64,000 bases of DNA from Eucalyptus grandis (GCF_016545825.1 NC_052619.1:38097682-38161681), one strand, 5' to 3'; numbered from the stretch's first letter, positions 36,809 through 50,225 are shown. Made by a program: numbers and translations. Notes: generated by a model from the sequence alone, not told the origin.

Positions 36809-36813
36809 ATACA
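36809..36813. repeat. Left TSD (ATACA) of the copia element
   Basis: ATACA here and at 52592-52596 flank the element. Copy A reads GGTTATTATACATATTTCATG without interruption (near 8331), which is the unoccupied site. Confidence 0.95.
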
Positions 36814-36960
36814 TGTTGAAAAATATTGTGAGTAATAAGGGTAAAATAGTAACTTAATTATGAGTAGGGTTAAGCGTGCGCGCGCGCGCGCACACACACA
36901 CATACATATATATTTGTAACCCTTTTAATTTTGATTATCAAAAAACAATTATCCTTTACA
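36814..36960 (+). repeat. Copia 5' LTR, 147 bp
   Basis: It runs TGTTGA...TTTACA. It carries a compound (GC)n(CA)n(TA)n tract at about 36875-36912, which is largely a CA/TA run in the 3' LTR. Very short for a copia LTR, but ends, TSD and primer site agree. Confidence 0.95.
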
Positions 36961-36975
36961 TGGTATCAAAGTCGC
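36961..36975 (+). other. Primer-binding site, initiator methionine tRNA type
   Basis: TGGTATCAAAG directly follows the 5' LTR. It matches the TGGTATCAGAG complement of the plant initiator tRNA-Met 3' end with one mismatch. Confidence 0.85.
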
Positions 36976-38235
36976 ACCTTTAAAAAAATGAAAACCCTAG
37001 TAGCCAGATCACCGGAAACCACTGTTCTGTCACCGGAAAAGGTCGTGCCTCTGGCTGGCGACATTGATCCATCACCGGAAAAGGCCGCGTTTCCAGCCGG
37101 CGACCCATGAACTCCTTGACCGACGCTTCTTGATCCATGTTTTGGCGATCGTCCTCTCTCGTTCTGGTTTTGCGCTTCAGAGACAAGATATACGAGAGAC
37201 CCACGCCGTCGCTGTTACTGCAAGCCCTATTGCGCCTCAACCTTGATGACGCTACTTCTCTAGTCTAGCCGCATTGACAACGAAGCTTTGGCCACGCTTG
37301 TAGACGGATCCATAGTTCAATCACCACAGAGCAATCTTTCTAGCGACAATCATCCGCCAAAGAGCTTCTTGCACCCCTACGACATCAGTGTTTTCCTTGC
37401 AACTCCGGTGACCTATATGGTTTCTACTTTGGTCCAATCCGATCGATCCCGTCCGACCAGTTTTCTCCTTGATAGACCCAGGGGCATCGAGGATAGACAA
37501 TTGGAAAATTTGGCTGTGGATTTTGAAAAGTCAAAGTCTGATAATTGAAGAAGATCGTCATGGGATCACCCAAATTCAGTCAAAAGCTAAGGGGTTAGCA
37601 AAGTTTGTTATTGGTCAAAGTTGTCGAGTACCATCTTACCGAGTCATAACCAAGCACTCTTTCTCCATGTTGCTGCCCTTGGTTAACACAATCACCACCC
37701 ACGATAATGATACAATGGAGCTTTTCACCACCCATGATGGATATAATGGAGCTTTGCATATGTTGGATTCCTTTGTCTTCATTGTGATATCATTTTGGCA
37801 TGACTTCTCGAATTGTGGAACTTGAACAGTGGTGAGTTACTGGACAACTTTGTCACTTATTTATTTATTAATGTTAAAGTAATTCTTCCAACTTTGGTGC
37901 TGGCTGTGGGGTGCTGGAAAGGCTTCTAGAAACAACGAATGATGGATATTTTATGGTGGTGGACGGTGACCCACTTTATTATTTGTACTGCACAAAATTT
38001 TTAGAAGTGGCCATTATTGAGGATAGATTTGATGGCTATTATAGAGGATAGAGTTGTTGTTTCGCACTTGAAAGTGATGCTGGAGATATTGAGAATAAGT
38101 ATACTGCTGATATAGTGATTTGATTGAGGCCTTTCTGTTCAGATTTTTTTTTTTTTTTGTGTATTTGATTGAATTATTGGAATTAAGTATTGGCAACTGT
38201 GAAGTTCATTTCTTGGGCTTAATCATTATTCATTA

Positions 38236-40403
38236 ATGGTGACCATTGGATCAACTTCTGGATTGACTTCTGGATCTCCTTTTGGTCATTTTCAATTAAC
38301 ATATGTCAAGTTAGATGGAACTAATTATCCATCCTGGTCTAAAGCGGTTGAGGTCTATCTTACTGCCACCAGACAACTGGACTATCTCACGTCTACAATA
38401 CCGTCTAACAAGAGTAAAGCTGCTGATTGGATTGCAAGAGATGTGATGATTCGAACCCTATTGTGGAATAGCATGGACCCTAAGGTCAGTCCTCACTTTA
38501 TTCAATGTGACTCTGCTAAAGCAATTTGGGGGTAAGTGCGCATTACTCTATTCAGGGAAAAATAATATTATGCGAGTATGTGACACGTGGGAAAAGTTAT
38601 TTGATATTTAGCATGGAGATCAATCTTTGTCAAATCATTATGCTTGGTTCACCACTCTCTGCCAACGATTGGATACTTATCTTGCTACCTTGAACGATCC
38701 AGATGTTTTGGCTAAACACGAAGAGGATTTGAGGGTAATAGTATATCTCAAGTCATTAGGGCCTGAGTATTCATCTCTTCATCAGCATATTACATCTCAG
38801 AGTTCTTCTCTTCCTACAATAGATGAAGTCTTCTCCCAGGCTCTTCGTTCTACAATTCCCGAGAAGAGTTCTTCCACGCAGGTAGTGGAGATTAGTGCTT
38901 ATGCTTTCCCATGGTTCTAGTGGACGGAGATCAAGGTCGTGGTTATCGAGGCCATGGATGCGGTGTTGTTCGCAGTGGAAGTCGTGGAGGCCGTGAAGGG
39001 GGAGTTGGGACTCGTGATACCATTAATTCTAGAAATAGTCATGGTTCCCGCTATTGCCATCATTGTCAAAGAGCTGGACATACAAAAGCTTATTGCTATA
39101 CACTTCACCCAAAGCTCAAACCCCGATTCAGTTACATTAACATGTGCTGAGTATGATACATTGGTTCGCTCCCAACAAGTGATAGGATCTTCAACTCCTA
39201 CTGCAACTCTGGCACAAACATCTAAAGGTAGTTCATCGTGTTTGTTGTCTGCATCGTCTGATTCTTGGGTTATAGACTCTGGAGCTACCAATCACATGAT
39301 TGGTAACTCAAATTTACTGTCTTCTTTTCACTATATATCTCCTTCATTATCGAATTCAGTTACATTAGCAAATGGTTCACAGTCTCAAGTTATTGGTATG
39401 GGAGTTGCTCATTTGAGTCCCTCTCTTTCTTTGTCATATGTCCTTCACCTATCAAAATCTCCTTATAATTTGATTTCTATTAGCTTGTTGACCAAAGAAC
39501 TAAATTGTTCTGTGACATTTTTCTCTTCCCGTTGTTTTTTTTCAGGATCTGAGGACTGGATAGATGATTGGTGGGAGACATGAATCAAATGGCCAATACT
39601 ACCTTGATAAGAAGGTGTTAGCTATCGTAGCTGTGAAACAAACATTACAGTGAAACAAATATCCACTGATGTATATCGGATGCATTGTCATGACCAAACC
39701 TATTTCCGACGTCTATTTCTTAAGTCTAAGTTTGTGAGTTCCTTTCAGTGTGAAGTTTGTCAGTTTGGTAAACATCATAGAGCTTCTTTTCCTTCCCATA
39801 TTCAGAGTCGTGTGTTTAGTCCATTTGAGTTGGTTCACTTAGATGTATGGGGTCCATGTTGTGTGTCTGATGTCTTTGATGTCTCTGGATTCATATATTT
39901 TGTTGCATTCGTGGATGAATTTTCCTGAATGACTTGGTTATTCTTAATAAAAGATCATACAGAGATTTTTCATTGTTTTCAATTGTTCTATTTCGAAGTG
40001 TTGAATCAGTATAATATCTCTATCAAACATTTATAGTTAGATAATGCTAGAGAATACCTTGATACAACTTCTGGTTTCAGCCCTTTCTAGAATCTCATGG
40101 TATTATTCATCAGACGTCATGCTCATACACTCCACAACAAAATAGCATAGTTGAATGTAAAAATCACCATCTTCTTGATGTCGCCCGCTGCCTCATGTTT
40201 CATATGCATCTACCTAAACATTTTTAGGGCTATGCTGTTCTTACGGCATGTTATTTAATTAATAGGCTTCCAACTTTTGTTCTTCAAGGGAAGACACCAT
40301 TCTCAATTTTACATCTAAATTGTCCTCTCTTTTCCTTACCTCTTCGGGTCTTTGGGTGTGTTTGTTTTGTACATAGTCTTACTCCAGGTCTTGATAAACT
40401 GGA
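38236..40403 (+). pseudogene. Copia gag, protease and integrase N-terminal half (decayed)
   Basis: The frame from 38236 has F-Q-L-T-Y-V-K-L-D-G-T-N-Y-P-S-W, the usual gag start of plant copia elements. It is followed by Y-L-K-S-L-G-P-E-Y (near 38742), a CCHC knuckle (C-X2-C-X4-H-X4-C, 39055-39096), protease W-V-I-D-S-G-A-T-N-H-M (39266 onward), and the integrase zinc-binding H...C-E-V-C region near 39750. Integrase core residues are visible: Asp in L-D-V-W-G-P (39841), Asp in L-D-N-A (about 40036) and Glu near 40154. Stops include TGA at 39926, and frames shift near 38905 and 39130. The frame breaks at 40403 because of an inserted LTR. Confidence 0.9.
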
Positions 40404-43400
40404 TGTCATGCCCCAATCTTCCAAGCGCGTGCCCATCCCTTGGTAGTTGATTAAATTGTGACGTCCTAGGACGCGTTGCTAATCCATTCATTTTAATGCA
40501 TATGCGGAAATGGATAATTAAATCCCCATACAACAGGAAGATGTGATAAAAAAGTAAGGCCACAATTTTCGAAAACCACATCACACCTTTATACACATAA
40601 AACTAAGTCACATACAATATTAGCCGATATATACAAAGTCTACAAAAAGGGTAGAGGGCTATAGATCATCTAAGCATTCAAATCTTCAACTAAATACTCC
40701 GGGGACCATGGATTCGAAAGACTCGGTCTACCATTGAACCACTAGGAGGGTCAGTCTTGCCCTCACCAAAAGCGATCTCCAACACCAACTTAGGAATCTC
40801 AGACTCTAGAAGGGGGCCTTCCTTAGGTCCATTTTGCCCGTAACGATACCACGATCTGAATTGATAAGAGTACCTTATGGGATAAGCTTGCATCAACTCA
40901 GACAGTGGATCTTACGAGTTCGTAGACCCAAACTCATTGGCTCCTAAGGAGGGGAATTTGAGAGTGCTGTTCAATAACCTTCTTCGGTTGGCCAAAATGT
41001 TCGGGAGGTACAACCATCTAAGGACCTGTAAATGTTATCCTAGACCTAGGTGAGACAATATCTCAGCATGTTCACCCCCTAAACTTCGACTAGGAAGGAA
41101 ATACGCCTAAAGGCTACTTATACACACAAGAGATAGGTGACTCCTCTTGCAAGTCAGTACGATTCATATAATCGACCAATCACTTCAATTCAATTCAAAT
41201 TATCAAATCAAATCGAGTCATTGATCAATTGATCTAATCGATTCCATACCATCAATACCATTTCTTAGTCAACCCATTCAGTACTATCTATAAGATTCGA
41301 TCATATCAAGATCTGCTCACCCTGAGCTGGAGATCGATAGTACAGCTTACCAAAAGCTGATAATTAATATAACTCACCAAAAGTTGCTAAAGTATACTGC
41401 TCGCCCTAAACTGATATATCGAGGCTTGCAGGTTGATATAGTATATTGATAATGCTCACCAAAGCTGTGCGATACTTAATCTCTATTATACTCGATAAAA
41501 TAATCGTATGTTAGTACACGATTGACCTTAGCCAAAATACAATAATTTCTATTTTTTAACATCTCACTAAATATAATAGCATACATACATATTTTTGGTG
41601 CTGTAAACCGACGCTTGGTATTTTCTAATTAAATACCAAAATTACCCAATTTTGGAATAAATTCACAAAATTATAAATATCCTTCAAATAGCACAAATTA
41701 GCATCCAGATAAATAAACCAAACACACCATTGCAATCAACACGAAATTCCGGTCATCGACTATCCGGATATAAATTCCGAAAAATAATAAATAATTATAT
41801 AATTATCAAAATTAATTAAATAAATATAATTAAATACCATAAATAGAAACTTAGGCCGGAAAAGCCTAATTAAATACTGAAACGGGCCCGGAAAATTTCC
41901 GAACCAATCTAGATAAATACTACAACTTATCTAGTCTCTAATTACACTACTCTAACATCTTAACATGCATAAACAAATAATTAAATTGCTAATCTGTTCT
42001 AACTAATTACTTAATCCAAGCTTAACCTAAACTAATCAACTCTTACGCATCATTAACTCTATAGGCGGAGATTAGTGAGTAAACTCATTGGTTTTGAAAT
42101 CCGATAAGTTCACGGCGACGGCAAGGTCGAGATGATCGACAAACTCCAAAGTGACAACACCAAGCGAGGCCGGGAAAGGCTTGGAAACGGGCCTCAAAGC
42201 CCACGGGACTTGGTGGGTTTCGGATTCTGGATGGTAGGCCGAGGGACAGAAATGAGTAGTTGGTTTGGCAAGACAGGATCGGCGAACCTGCTACGGCCTA
42301 GGCGGGTGACTTCGACGGCTGAATGGTGGTGGCACGGCTCCGACGGTGGCCTTAGGAGGCTCGGGATGGCAGGGGACACGAGTAGGAGGCTCGAATGTAG
42401 GTGGGACGGCGAAGTGACGCACGACGAGTAGGTGGGCTCGCAGCTAGGCGCGACGGGTGAGAAACGGTGGTCCGGTGGCTTAGCGAATTGCTCGATGGTA
42501 ATGGGGCTTGGGGCTCGGCTTCTCTACAACTTTCAGAGCTTCTAGGGGTTGGAAATGAAGAAAGCAAGTTGAAGGAAGGAGAAGAAAGGGACAGCCAAGC
42601 TTGAAGGGTCCTTCAAGTTACACTCCTATCCCTTTGTCCCCTTGACCATGGCCGGCTAGCCTCCTCAACCATTTACAGCTACCAAGGCTTCCTTGGCAAG
42701 CTTCCTAAGGGTCCAAAGGTTGAGGACCAAGGGGGGCTACGAATTTTGAAGCATCCCTCTCCAATTTGAACCAAATCTCCTTCAATTCCTTCTTGAATTG
42801 ATCCAATTCAATCCCCATAAATTTACCATCGAGTCCTCGATCAAATTGACATTTTTCCGTGCCAATAGAACCAACTTGTATCCTAAAAACGTGATAAAAA
42901 AAGGTCCCTTGAATTTTACAATAAAAAACGGCCCTAAATTGAATTTTCACAAAAAATTTCGGTTTGCAAAAAAATCTTCAAAGGATGAGTCGACGTTCCT
43001 AAAATGACTCGTGACATGACAAAACTTTCAATTTCTGAAATCGGATTCAAATTTGCTGTTAATTTCAATCTGGCGCGATTTTAGCATAACCTAACCTCCC
43101 TAATAGCTTTTAAAAATTTTTAGTGCAATTGATCAGTGTTCGATTTAATTTGAGTCACAATATACATCTTTGACACATTGGTGACCCTTGGTGGTCGTGA
43201 AAATCTCGAGGTTTCAAATGCCAACATAGGGTACCAAAACGATAGAAAAATCAGTCTAGTACTGATCGACGATAATTTTGCAATCTGGTGGCATCACCCA
43301 CACTTTGATTACCTATCTCAGTTGAAACGACCTATTGTTGATCTCTAATCGATTTTTAACTGTATTGTAATGATCTTTGTAGATGAGCACGGTCGAGTAG

Positions 43401-43573
43401 TCGATTCCCGGTTGAATTCTCAAGTCTATTACATTAAAATTCCTTAATGGCTTCCCCAGATAGTCTAGTTATCTCATGAGTGATCAGCTCAGCTCAGAGG
43501 ATAGCACTATAGGCACATCAATAAAAGGTCCAATTTATTTAATTGAAAACATGATTGAAATTTTAGGATGTCA
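40404..43573 (-). mobile_element. Solo LTR (3.17 kb) nested in copia integrase, TSD CTGGA
   Basis: On the minus strand it starts TGACATCCTAAAATTTC and ends TTGGGGCATGACA, both common in plant Ty3/gypsy LTRs. Perfect 5-bp TSDs CTGGA lie at 40399-40403 and 43574-43578. Removing the insert plus one TSD copy restores an uninterrupted integrase/linker reading frame. No retroviral domain lies inside, so it is a solo LTR, unusually long at 3.2 kb. Gypsy assignment rests on length and end sequence only. Open frames on both strands (about 42130-42570) have no recognisable domain. Confidence 0.85.
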
Positions 43574-44833
43574 CTGGATCCTCATACTGAAAAATGTGTC
43601 TTTGTGGGATACTCTTGAACTTATAAGGGATACAAATGTTATAGTCCTACTTGTTGTCGTATGTTTGTGTCTATAGATGTGACGTTCTTTGAAGATTAGT
43701 CATATTTTTCTTCTTAGAATGTTCCACAGACACCTGATGATAATGATGATTGTGTACTACCAATGCTTCCACTGCCTTCCATCTCTCCAGCTACCTCTAG
43801 AAAATTTCAGTTTGCTGACCGCACTTATCATTAATGAAGTACGGTTCCAACTATGACAGTATAGCCTTCATTAGCACCTGATTCATCTGTTCTCCCATCA
43901 GTTGCAGTGCCAGCCTTTGATCCTGATCCGCCCATGGCTTCTTGAAAAGGTACACGTTCTTGTGTTGGTTGTCCTATTGATCATTATTCTGGTCTTTTTG
44001 ATTGTGTTAGTACGCGTCATCCTATTTCAATTTGTTTGTCCTATGATCATTTATCTCCTACCTTCTCTGTCTTTGTCTTGTTGTTGTCTTCTATTTCTAT
44101 GCCTAGTAGTGTTGCTGAAGCTCTTGCTCATCCAAGTTGGCATCATGCCATGGAAGATGAAATGCGGGCACTAATTCATAAGAAAACTTTGTAGCTTACT
44201 TCATTACCTATTGATAAGCAACCTGTTAGTTTTTGTTGGGTTTTCACTATTAAAGTTCACCCGGATGGTACTCTTGATTGATTGAAGGCATGATTAGTTG
44301 GGAAAGGGTATACTCAAACTTATGATGTTGATTATAATGACACATTCTCTCCCGTGGCCAAAATTCCCTCTGTCCGTGTCTTCATTTTATTGGCTATGCA
44401 ATTTGGCTGGATCCTTTATCAATTGGATGTCAAAAATGCCTTTTTACATGGTGATCTGGCTGAGGAGGTCTACATAGAGCAACCGCCTGGGTTTATTGCT
44501 CAGGGAGAGAATGTGGTATGTCGTTTACACAAAGCTTTGTATGGACTTAAATAACTTGCTCGTGCTTGATTTGGTAGATTTAGTGATGCCGTTATCAAAT
44601 TTGGATTAAAGAGGTGTTAGGTAGATCATTCAGTTTTTAGCTCTGTGTCTTCGACTGGTTGTATCCTTCTAGTTGTATATGTGGATGATATCATCATTAC
44701 TGGCAGTGATTCAAGTGGTATTAAAAAACTTAAGCAATTTCTACATAAAGAATTCAATACTAAAGATCTGGGACGACTTCGATACTTTCTTGGTATTGAA
44801 GTATCCTATTCACATGCTGGTATCAATTTATCG
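43574..44833 (+). pseudogene. Copia integrase C-terminal region and reverse transcriptase N-terminal part (decayed)
   Basis: The linker K-C-V-F-V-G-Y-S...Y-K-C-Y (43594 onward) is followed by a degraded spacer. Reverse transcriptase follows: G-K-G-Y-T-Q-T near 44303, [12 protein letters not shown] near 44417, Q-P-P-G-F near 44480, A-L-Y-G-L-K near 44536, Y-V-D-D at 44678-44689 and F-N-T-K-D-L-G near 44752. In-frame stops stand where Arg, Gln or Trp is expected (43612, 44278, 44290, 44552, 44567, 44617). The MULE interrupts the frame at 44833. Confidence 0.9.
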
Positions 44834-44919
44834 GGGATAAGTACACTAATGGTGCCATAAGTTGTGTACGGCGCTCACTTTGGTGCCAAAAGTTTCCGTC
44901 GGATCACTTAAGTGCCAAA
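44834..44919 (+). repeat. MULE left terminal inverted repeat
   Basis: This 86-bp repeat pairs with 51555-51640 in reverse complement. A single G/A difference lies at position 18. Confidence 0.95.
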
Positions 44920-45821
44920 TCGGAGGAAAAACGATCACTTTGGTATCACCGGCGAGAAATTCCAGCCAAAATAATTACGTGGCATTTATATTAAAAAAAA
45001 ATCGATGTGCCTTGAGATTGTCCACGGTGGATAGCATAAAACGACGCTGTTTTCCTTTCTTCGTAAGAAACGACGTCATTTCTTGCCATCCATCGTGGAT
45101 TCACATAAGAAATGACGCCGCCTTGCTCCATAGCAAAAAACGATGTCGTTGCAGAGAGAGTAAAATAGGGTTCGTATATGGTTCTCCTCGACGCCGGTTG
45201 TACCTTGCTCACCCACCGTCGTTCACCCACCGCCGTTCGCTAGCCCGCCATCGCTCGGCCATCGCTGTAGTTGCGCCGTCGTTCACGATCGTTCAGGTTT
45301 GTCATGTTCTCTACGTGGATCAATTTTGCGAAAAATTTAGGGTTCCGATGGGCAAGTTAGGGCACGGAGGGCAAATTGAGGGCTCGACTCAAGGGGAAAG
45401 TAGTGGGAAAAGTGGTGGGGATGTCACTTTTATGGGGACAAAATAGAAAAATTGATTCTTCCATCGTTCGTTCGCTTTCTATTGTGGGGACCGAATAGAA
45501 AAACAGGGTGCGGAGGGGCTTGACTCGGATGGAAACAGTGGTGGGACCGAATTTGTTTGTTTAATTAATTAGACTGCTTTTGTGGGGGACCGAATGTGAA
45601 TGTGATTAAATTGAAAAATGGGTGGTGGGAACCTCACTTTGTTTATTTAATTCGGTTTCTTTTGTTTCTGTAAATGCACCGAATTGGGGAGATTTTAGTC
45701 GCATTTGTTCCTTGACAACAAAACGACAAGAACCTGCATGTGAAGTTGCCGATTCTGTCATGTGTTTCCAACAAAACGACAATGACTCTTTTCCTTTTTT
45801 TTCATTGGGTGCAGCATCGAC

Positions 45822-48800
45822 ATGGACGCAAATCAGGTAGGTGTCATTGTTTGCTATGATGGAGAGTTTGTTATTGGCACTGAAGATTGAGAATATTGTG
45901 GTGGAAATGAAGGTACTATTTATGTCAATATTTGGAAGCCATCATATATTGATTTTATGAGGGATTTGGTATATTTTTTACGATGCAAAGTGCAAAAACT
46001 ACATTACTGTGTTCCCGGGAAAGAATTGAAGGATGGGTTGAGATTTTTTAATGACGATAATGGTATTAAGGATATCATTTACCATTATCTTCACGGTGAA
46101 GAAGTCAAGGTATATGTTGAGTATTATAGTGAGGATGAGGATGAGGATGAGGATGGGGATGAGCAGACCACCACTGAAGGAGGAGAAGTGAGGGATCCTA
46201 TTCAAGCGAGTAATCAGGTTGGGGATGAGTTTAGGTTAGATGGAGGGCAAAATGATAGGGAGATAAATCATATTGATAGAGATGAACAAAGAGGGAGATG
46301 TCCTGAAATCTTGGATGAAGATTTGGGTGAAGATGTGGGTGATGAAGACTTCATTGGATTAGAATGGGAAATTGCTTTATCTAGTGAATCGGAAGATGAA
46401 TGTTTGGCTTTAGTAAATTTCCCAAGTGACGAAGATGATGATGAACTTGCACAGTCAAGACAAAAGCAAAGGGAATTTCTGAGAAAAAAACTTGCAGCTT
46501 CAGCAAAAAGGCCCGAGCCAGTAAATAGAGATGGAGATCCAGCTGAGGGTAATAGAAGTGAAGATGAAGAAAGCTGTGGCGATGAAGTTGCTGGTTCGGA
46601 AAATGAGCTTGACAATGATGATGAAGAACCTGCTCCTCGAAGAAAAAGTAAGTACCCTTGCTATGATCCGACTGTTGATAAACCTGTTTTGTCGGTGGGC
46701 ATGAGATTTGATGATGCCAAACAGTTCAAGGAAGCTGTTGTGAAGAACTCAATTGGTGAACAGAGGAGCGTTAAATTCATTAGAAACACGAAGGAATTTG
46801 TGAGAGCTAAGTGCTCACAACCTAATTGTTCGTGGAAACTCTATGCTGCGCTTAGTAAGAATGGGTCATTCCAGATTAGGTCCTTTCAGGAGGAGCATAC
46901 TTGTCCAATTATCTTTAACAATAAAAGGGTAACAAGTGTGTGGTTATCAAAGCATTTTTTCAATACTATCAAAGCAATGCCCGAGATCAAGAGTCATCAA
47001 TTTCAACAGTTAGTGAAGGAGCAAGTGGGGATTAATGTGTCGATGAATCAATGTAAGAGAGCGAAGATGAGGGTGATGAAGATATTGATGGGTGGGTATA
47101 AGGAAGAATATGCACAGGTATGAGATTATGCTGGTGAATGTATGTTTCAAAACCCATCTAGTAGGGTATATGTAGAGGTTGTGGAGAGGCCACTCCTTGA
47201 TCTTGGGCCTAGATTTGATAGATTTTATGTTTGTTTTGATGCATGCAAACGGGGCTTCTTGGCTGGTTGTAGAAGAGTTATAGGATTTGATGGATGCTTT
47301 TTAAAGGGTTTATGCAAGGGGGAGTTGTTGGCTGCTGTGGGGAGAGATGCCAATAATCAAATGTTCCCGATAGCTTGGGCGGTGGTAAAGATAGAGAACA
47401 AGGATATTTGGTCCTGGTTCCTAAAAAATTTAATGGCTGACCTTGAGATAACCGATGGGAGAGGATGGACATTCATGAGCAACCAACAGAAGGTAATTTC
47501 ATGTCAATTAATTCACTCCATTTTAATATTAGTCACTTGCATATTTTTCTTGACTTGTATTTATTGGTTTGAATTTTTGTAGGGACTTATTTCTGCATTG
47601 GCTGAATTGATGCCACATGTTGAGCATAGAATGTGCGTGAGGCACATATATGCAAACTGGTCAAGGAACTTCAAAGGAAATAGGCTGCAGAAGCAGTTCT
47701 GGCAGATAGCAAAGAGTACGAATATGGCTGATTTCAGATTAGCCAAACAAGGATTGTTGCAGCTGACAAAGAAAGGTTTTGATGCACTCTTCCAGACAGA
47801 AGCTAAGCACTAGTGTTGGGCCTTCTTCAGCGAAGAGTTCAAATGCGATATCATTGATAACAACCTTAGTGAAGCTTTCAATGGTAGAATTTTAGAGGCC
47901 AGGTGCAAACCAATCATCAGCATGCTTGATGATATTCGAGTTATGGTTATGACTAGATTGCATAGGCAAAGAGATGAGGGTACAAAATGGAGTAGAGACT
48001 GTGGCCTTAGGATTGTGAAGAGATTTGATGAAAATATTGCTGCTAGTAGGTTCTATTATCCAGTTTGGAATGGAGATAATGGATATGAGATTATTCAAAA
48101 TCAGGATAAGTATGCTGTCAACTTGGATAGAAGAAAGTGTTCATGCCGAGCCTGGCAACTGAATGGAATTCCTTGTGCCCATGCCATTTGTGCTATTCAG
48201 ATGAAGCAAGAAAACCCAGATGATTACCTACATGATTGGTACAAAAAAAGCTCATACCTTGCTTCATACCAATTCATGATGCAGCCTATCAGAAGCAGCA
48301 AATTTTGGGAGCCAACAAATCATGAAAGCCCTCTACCTTTACCACTGAAGAAGCAAATAGGAAGGCAAAAAAAGAGACGAAAAATGCAGCAGGAAGAGGC
48401 ATCAAGTCAAAGGATGAGTAGGACTGGATCAAAGATGAAATGCTCCTATTGCCGTAAGGAAGGGCACAATAAGAAAGGTTGTGAGCTGAAAAAGCAGCAT
48501 CAACAGCAAGATGTAATGGCTGATTTAGTGCCAGGGACAGAACTTACTGAAGAGTTTCTTATTGGGCCTATTGAAGGGAGGACAGAAGGCCCTGCTGTAA
48601 TGCCTACTGAAGGGCAAACAGAAAGCCATGTTGTAAGGTAAGTATCCTCTTTGTCTTAGTAACTTTACAGTTCTTATTCGATAGTGCTATTGGTCATAAT
48701 CCTAATATAGTACATTGTTGTAAGGCCTACTAAAGGGCCAGAAAAAAGGCCCATTGTAGGCTCAAGTGCGAGGATAGGGATTGGAATGGGCAGACAGCAA

Positions 48801-49514
48801 CAACAACAACTGAGTCCATTGTTGAGCAAACAAGAAAAAAATATCCTGTAAGTTGTACATCGCTGTGTTTGGTCTTTTATGGGCTAAAATTTACATTTGT
48901 CATGTGTTTCTCAGGTGAGAAAACGAGCAACTGCACAAGTTGCAGAGGTTACTACAAGGATTATTGCTGCTGAAAATGATGCACCACAGCGAACAAGATG
49001 GGCTATTGGAAAAAGATTAAGGCAATATAGTTATGGGATTTACACAGATGAACGTACTGGAATGACTATTTTGAATGTAAAATTTATAGGCCTCATGCAT
49101 TTAATTTGTTGTATTTCAATTCATTTGGTTGACAATATCACTATGTTCTTGTAGCCGGGAGAACTTGAGGTACTTCTCTCTCAAGGTGGGCCAACTCAAG
49201 AATCAAGGGCGCAGCCAAAGAAGAGTCCTCCAAAGAAGAATAAGACATCGGGTACAGCTGCGAAACAATCATCCAAAAAGAACCCAGCACCAGTTCCATC
49301 TCAACCAACGATTGGGAGCAGTAGTGATGATATGGACCAACACATGACACGTGGTAGAACAAAAATAGCCGCAGTCAAAAACAAGAAAAAGGAAAATGAG
49401 GTGACAGAAAGCCCAGTTAAAGAACCTGCACATCCAGTTCGAAAAAGTGCTCGGATTATGAATCAATTCAAAGCTCCAAGAGGAAAAAAGAGATCAAGGT
49501 GTTGTCAATATTGA
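45822..49514 (+). pseudogene. MULE transposase (MuDR/MURA family), decayed
   Basis: The likely start is the ATG at 45822, after an acceptor-like GGTGCAG. Exon blocks are 45822-47492, a 90-bp intron (47493-47582, GT-AG), 47583-48641, and small exons ending at 49514. An N-terminal MULE domain with an acidic E-D-E-D tract comes first. The DDE region follows: Asp in V-I-G-F-D-G-C-F (47281 onward), M-S-N-Q-Q-K where S-D-R/Q-Q-K-G is usual, and Glu in S-E-A-F-N-G. A SWIM zinc finger (C-S-C-R-A-W...C-A-H-A) lies near 48138-48190 and a CCHC knuckle (C-S-Y-C-R-K-E-G-H) near 48441. In-frame stops at 45888, 47121 and 47811 all sit at tryptophan positions. The Asp-to-Asn change would remove a catalytic residue, so the protein is inactive. 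Confidence 0.9.
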
Positions 49515-50104
49515 CTGATGGGAGGGTGCTGGACATGGTCTCTTTTTATGTGATGCTGGACATGGTTTTTTTTTTCATGTGATGCTGGACATGGTCTTTT
49601 TCATGTTTTCTTTTTTTAGGAGTGTGCTGGAATGATGGTAGTTGTTGCCTGCAATGCCATTGTTTTTTTGTAAGAGAGTGTTGAACTTTCGATGATTAGA
49701 GAGGGAAGTTAGACATGCTTTTCTTTTCTTTTGTAAACAATCAATTAATGTTAATAGCAAGTACTGGAATGACTATTCATTTTCCCTTGTGTTGGTTTCA
49801 GCTAGAATGCTAGCAAGTCAATTATGCTGCTGTATATTTTATTTTTGCTGTTACTGCAATGTTGTTGTTGCTGTACTGTTGCTGTCAGCATTGTTGGTTA
49901 AAGTTGTGGATTATAATGAATTTGTGGGGTTCTGATTATATGTGTTGCTACAAGAACACTTTGGGTGCTGGTACATCTTGTTGCACCTGGGCTGGTGTAA
50001 AAAGATGCACCAGCAACTCAACTGGTGCAAGAACAAGGTGCATTTGGAATGTGACGTTTGACACTAACATGTTATTTTTTAAAAAACTTGTGCAACATAA
50101 GTGA

Positions 50105-50225
50105 TCACTTTGTAATCGCGACTGGCACTTAAATTATCACTTTTATAAAAACTTGGCACTCAAGTGATCACTATTTACAACTTATGGCACTGAAATGGTC
50201 AATCGTGAATTTGCCACCATCCTTT
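50105..50225 (-). repeat. Internal relic of MULE terminal sequence
   Basis: The stretch reads GGCACTTAAATTATCAC..., GGCACTCAAGTGATCAC... and ACAACTTATGGCACTGAAATGG. The wording and order match the right terminal repeat (GGCACTTAAGTGATC...ACAACTTATGGCACT) but with many changes. It lies 1.4 kb inside the element, between the transposase and the GRF gene. Confidence 0.7.

Larger units (their letters stand above)
28662..36813. repeat. Segmental duplication C, left part
   Basis: The sequence matches copy A from 2281 onward, block by block, and is interrupted by the solo LTR at 31355-32611 and the hAT element at 34939-35947. It resumes after the copia element at 52592. It includes the leader-like exon (about 29600-29755), the conserved minus-strand frame (33036-33455), two units of the 240-bp repeat (34279-34750) and the block homologous to 8038-8240. 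Confidence 0.8.

Noticed and set aside
40404..43573. Possibility of a complete retrotransposon with two LTRs in the integrase insert
   Set aside because: No internal direct repeat of the ends, primer site or retroviral domain was found. Solo LTR is the simpler reading.
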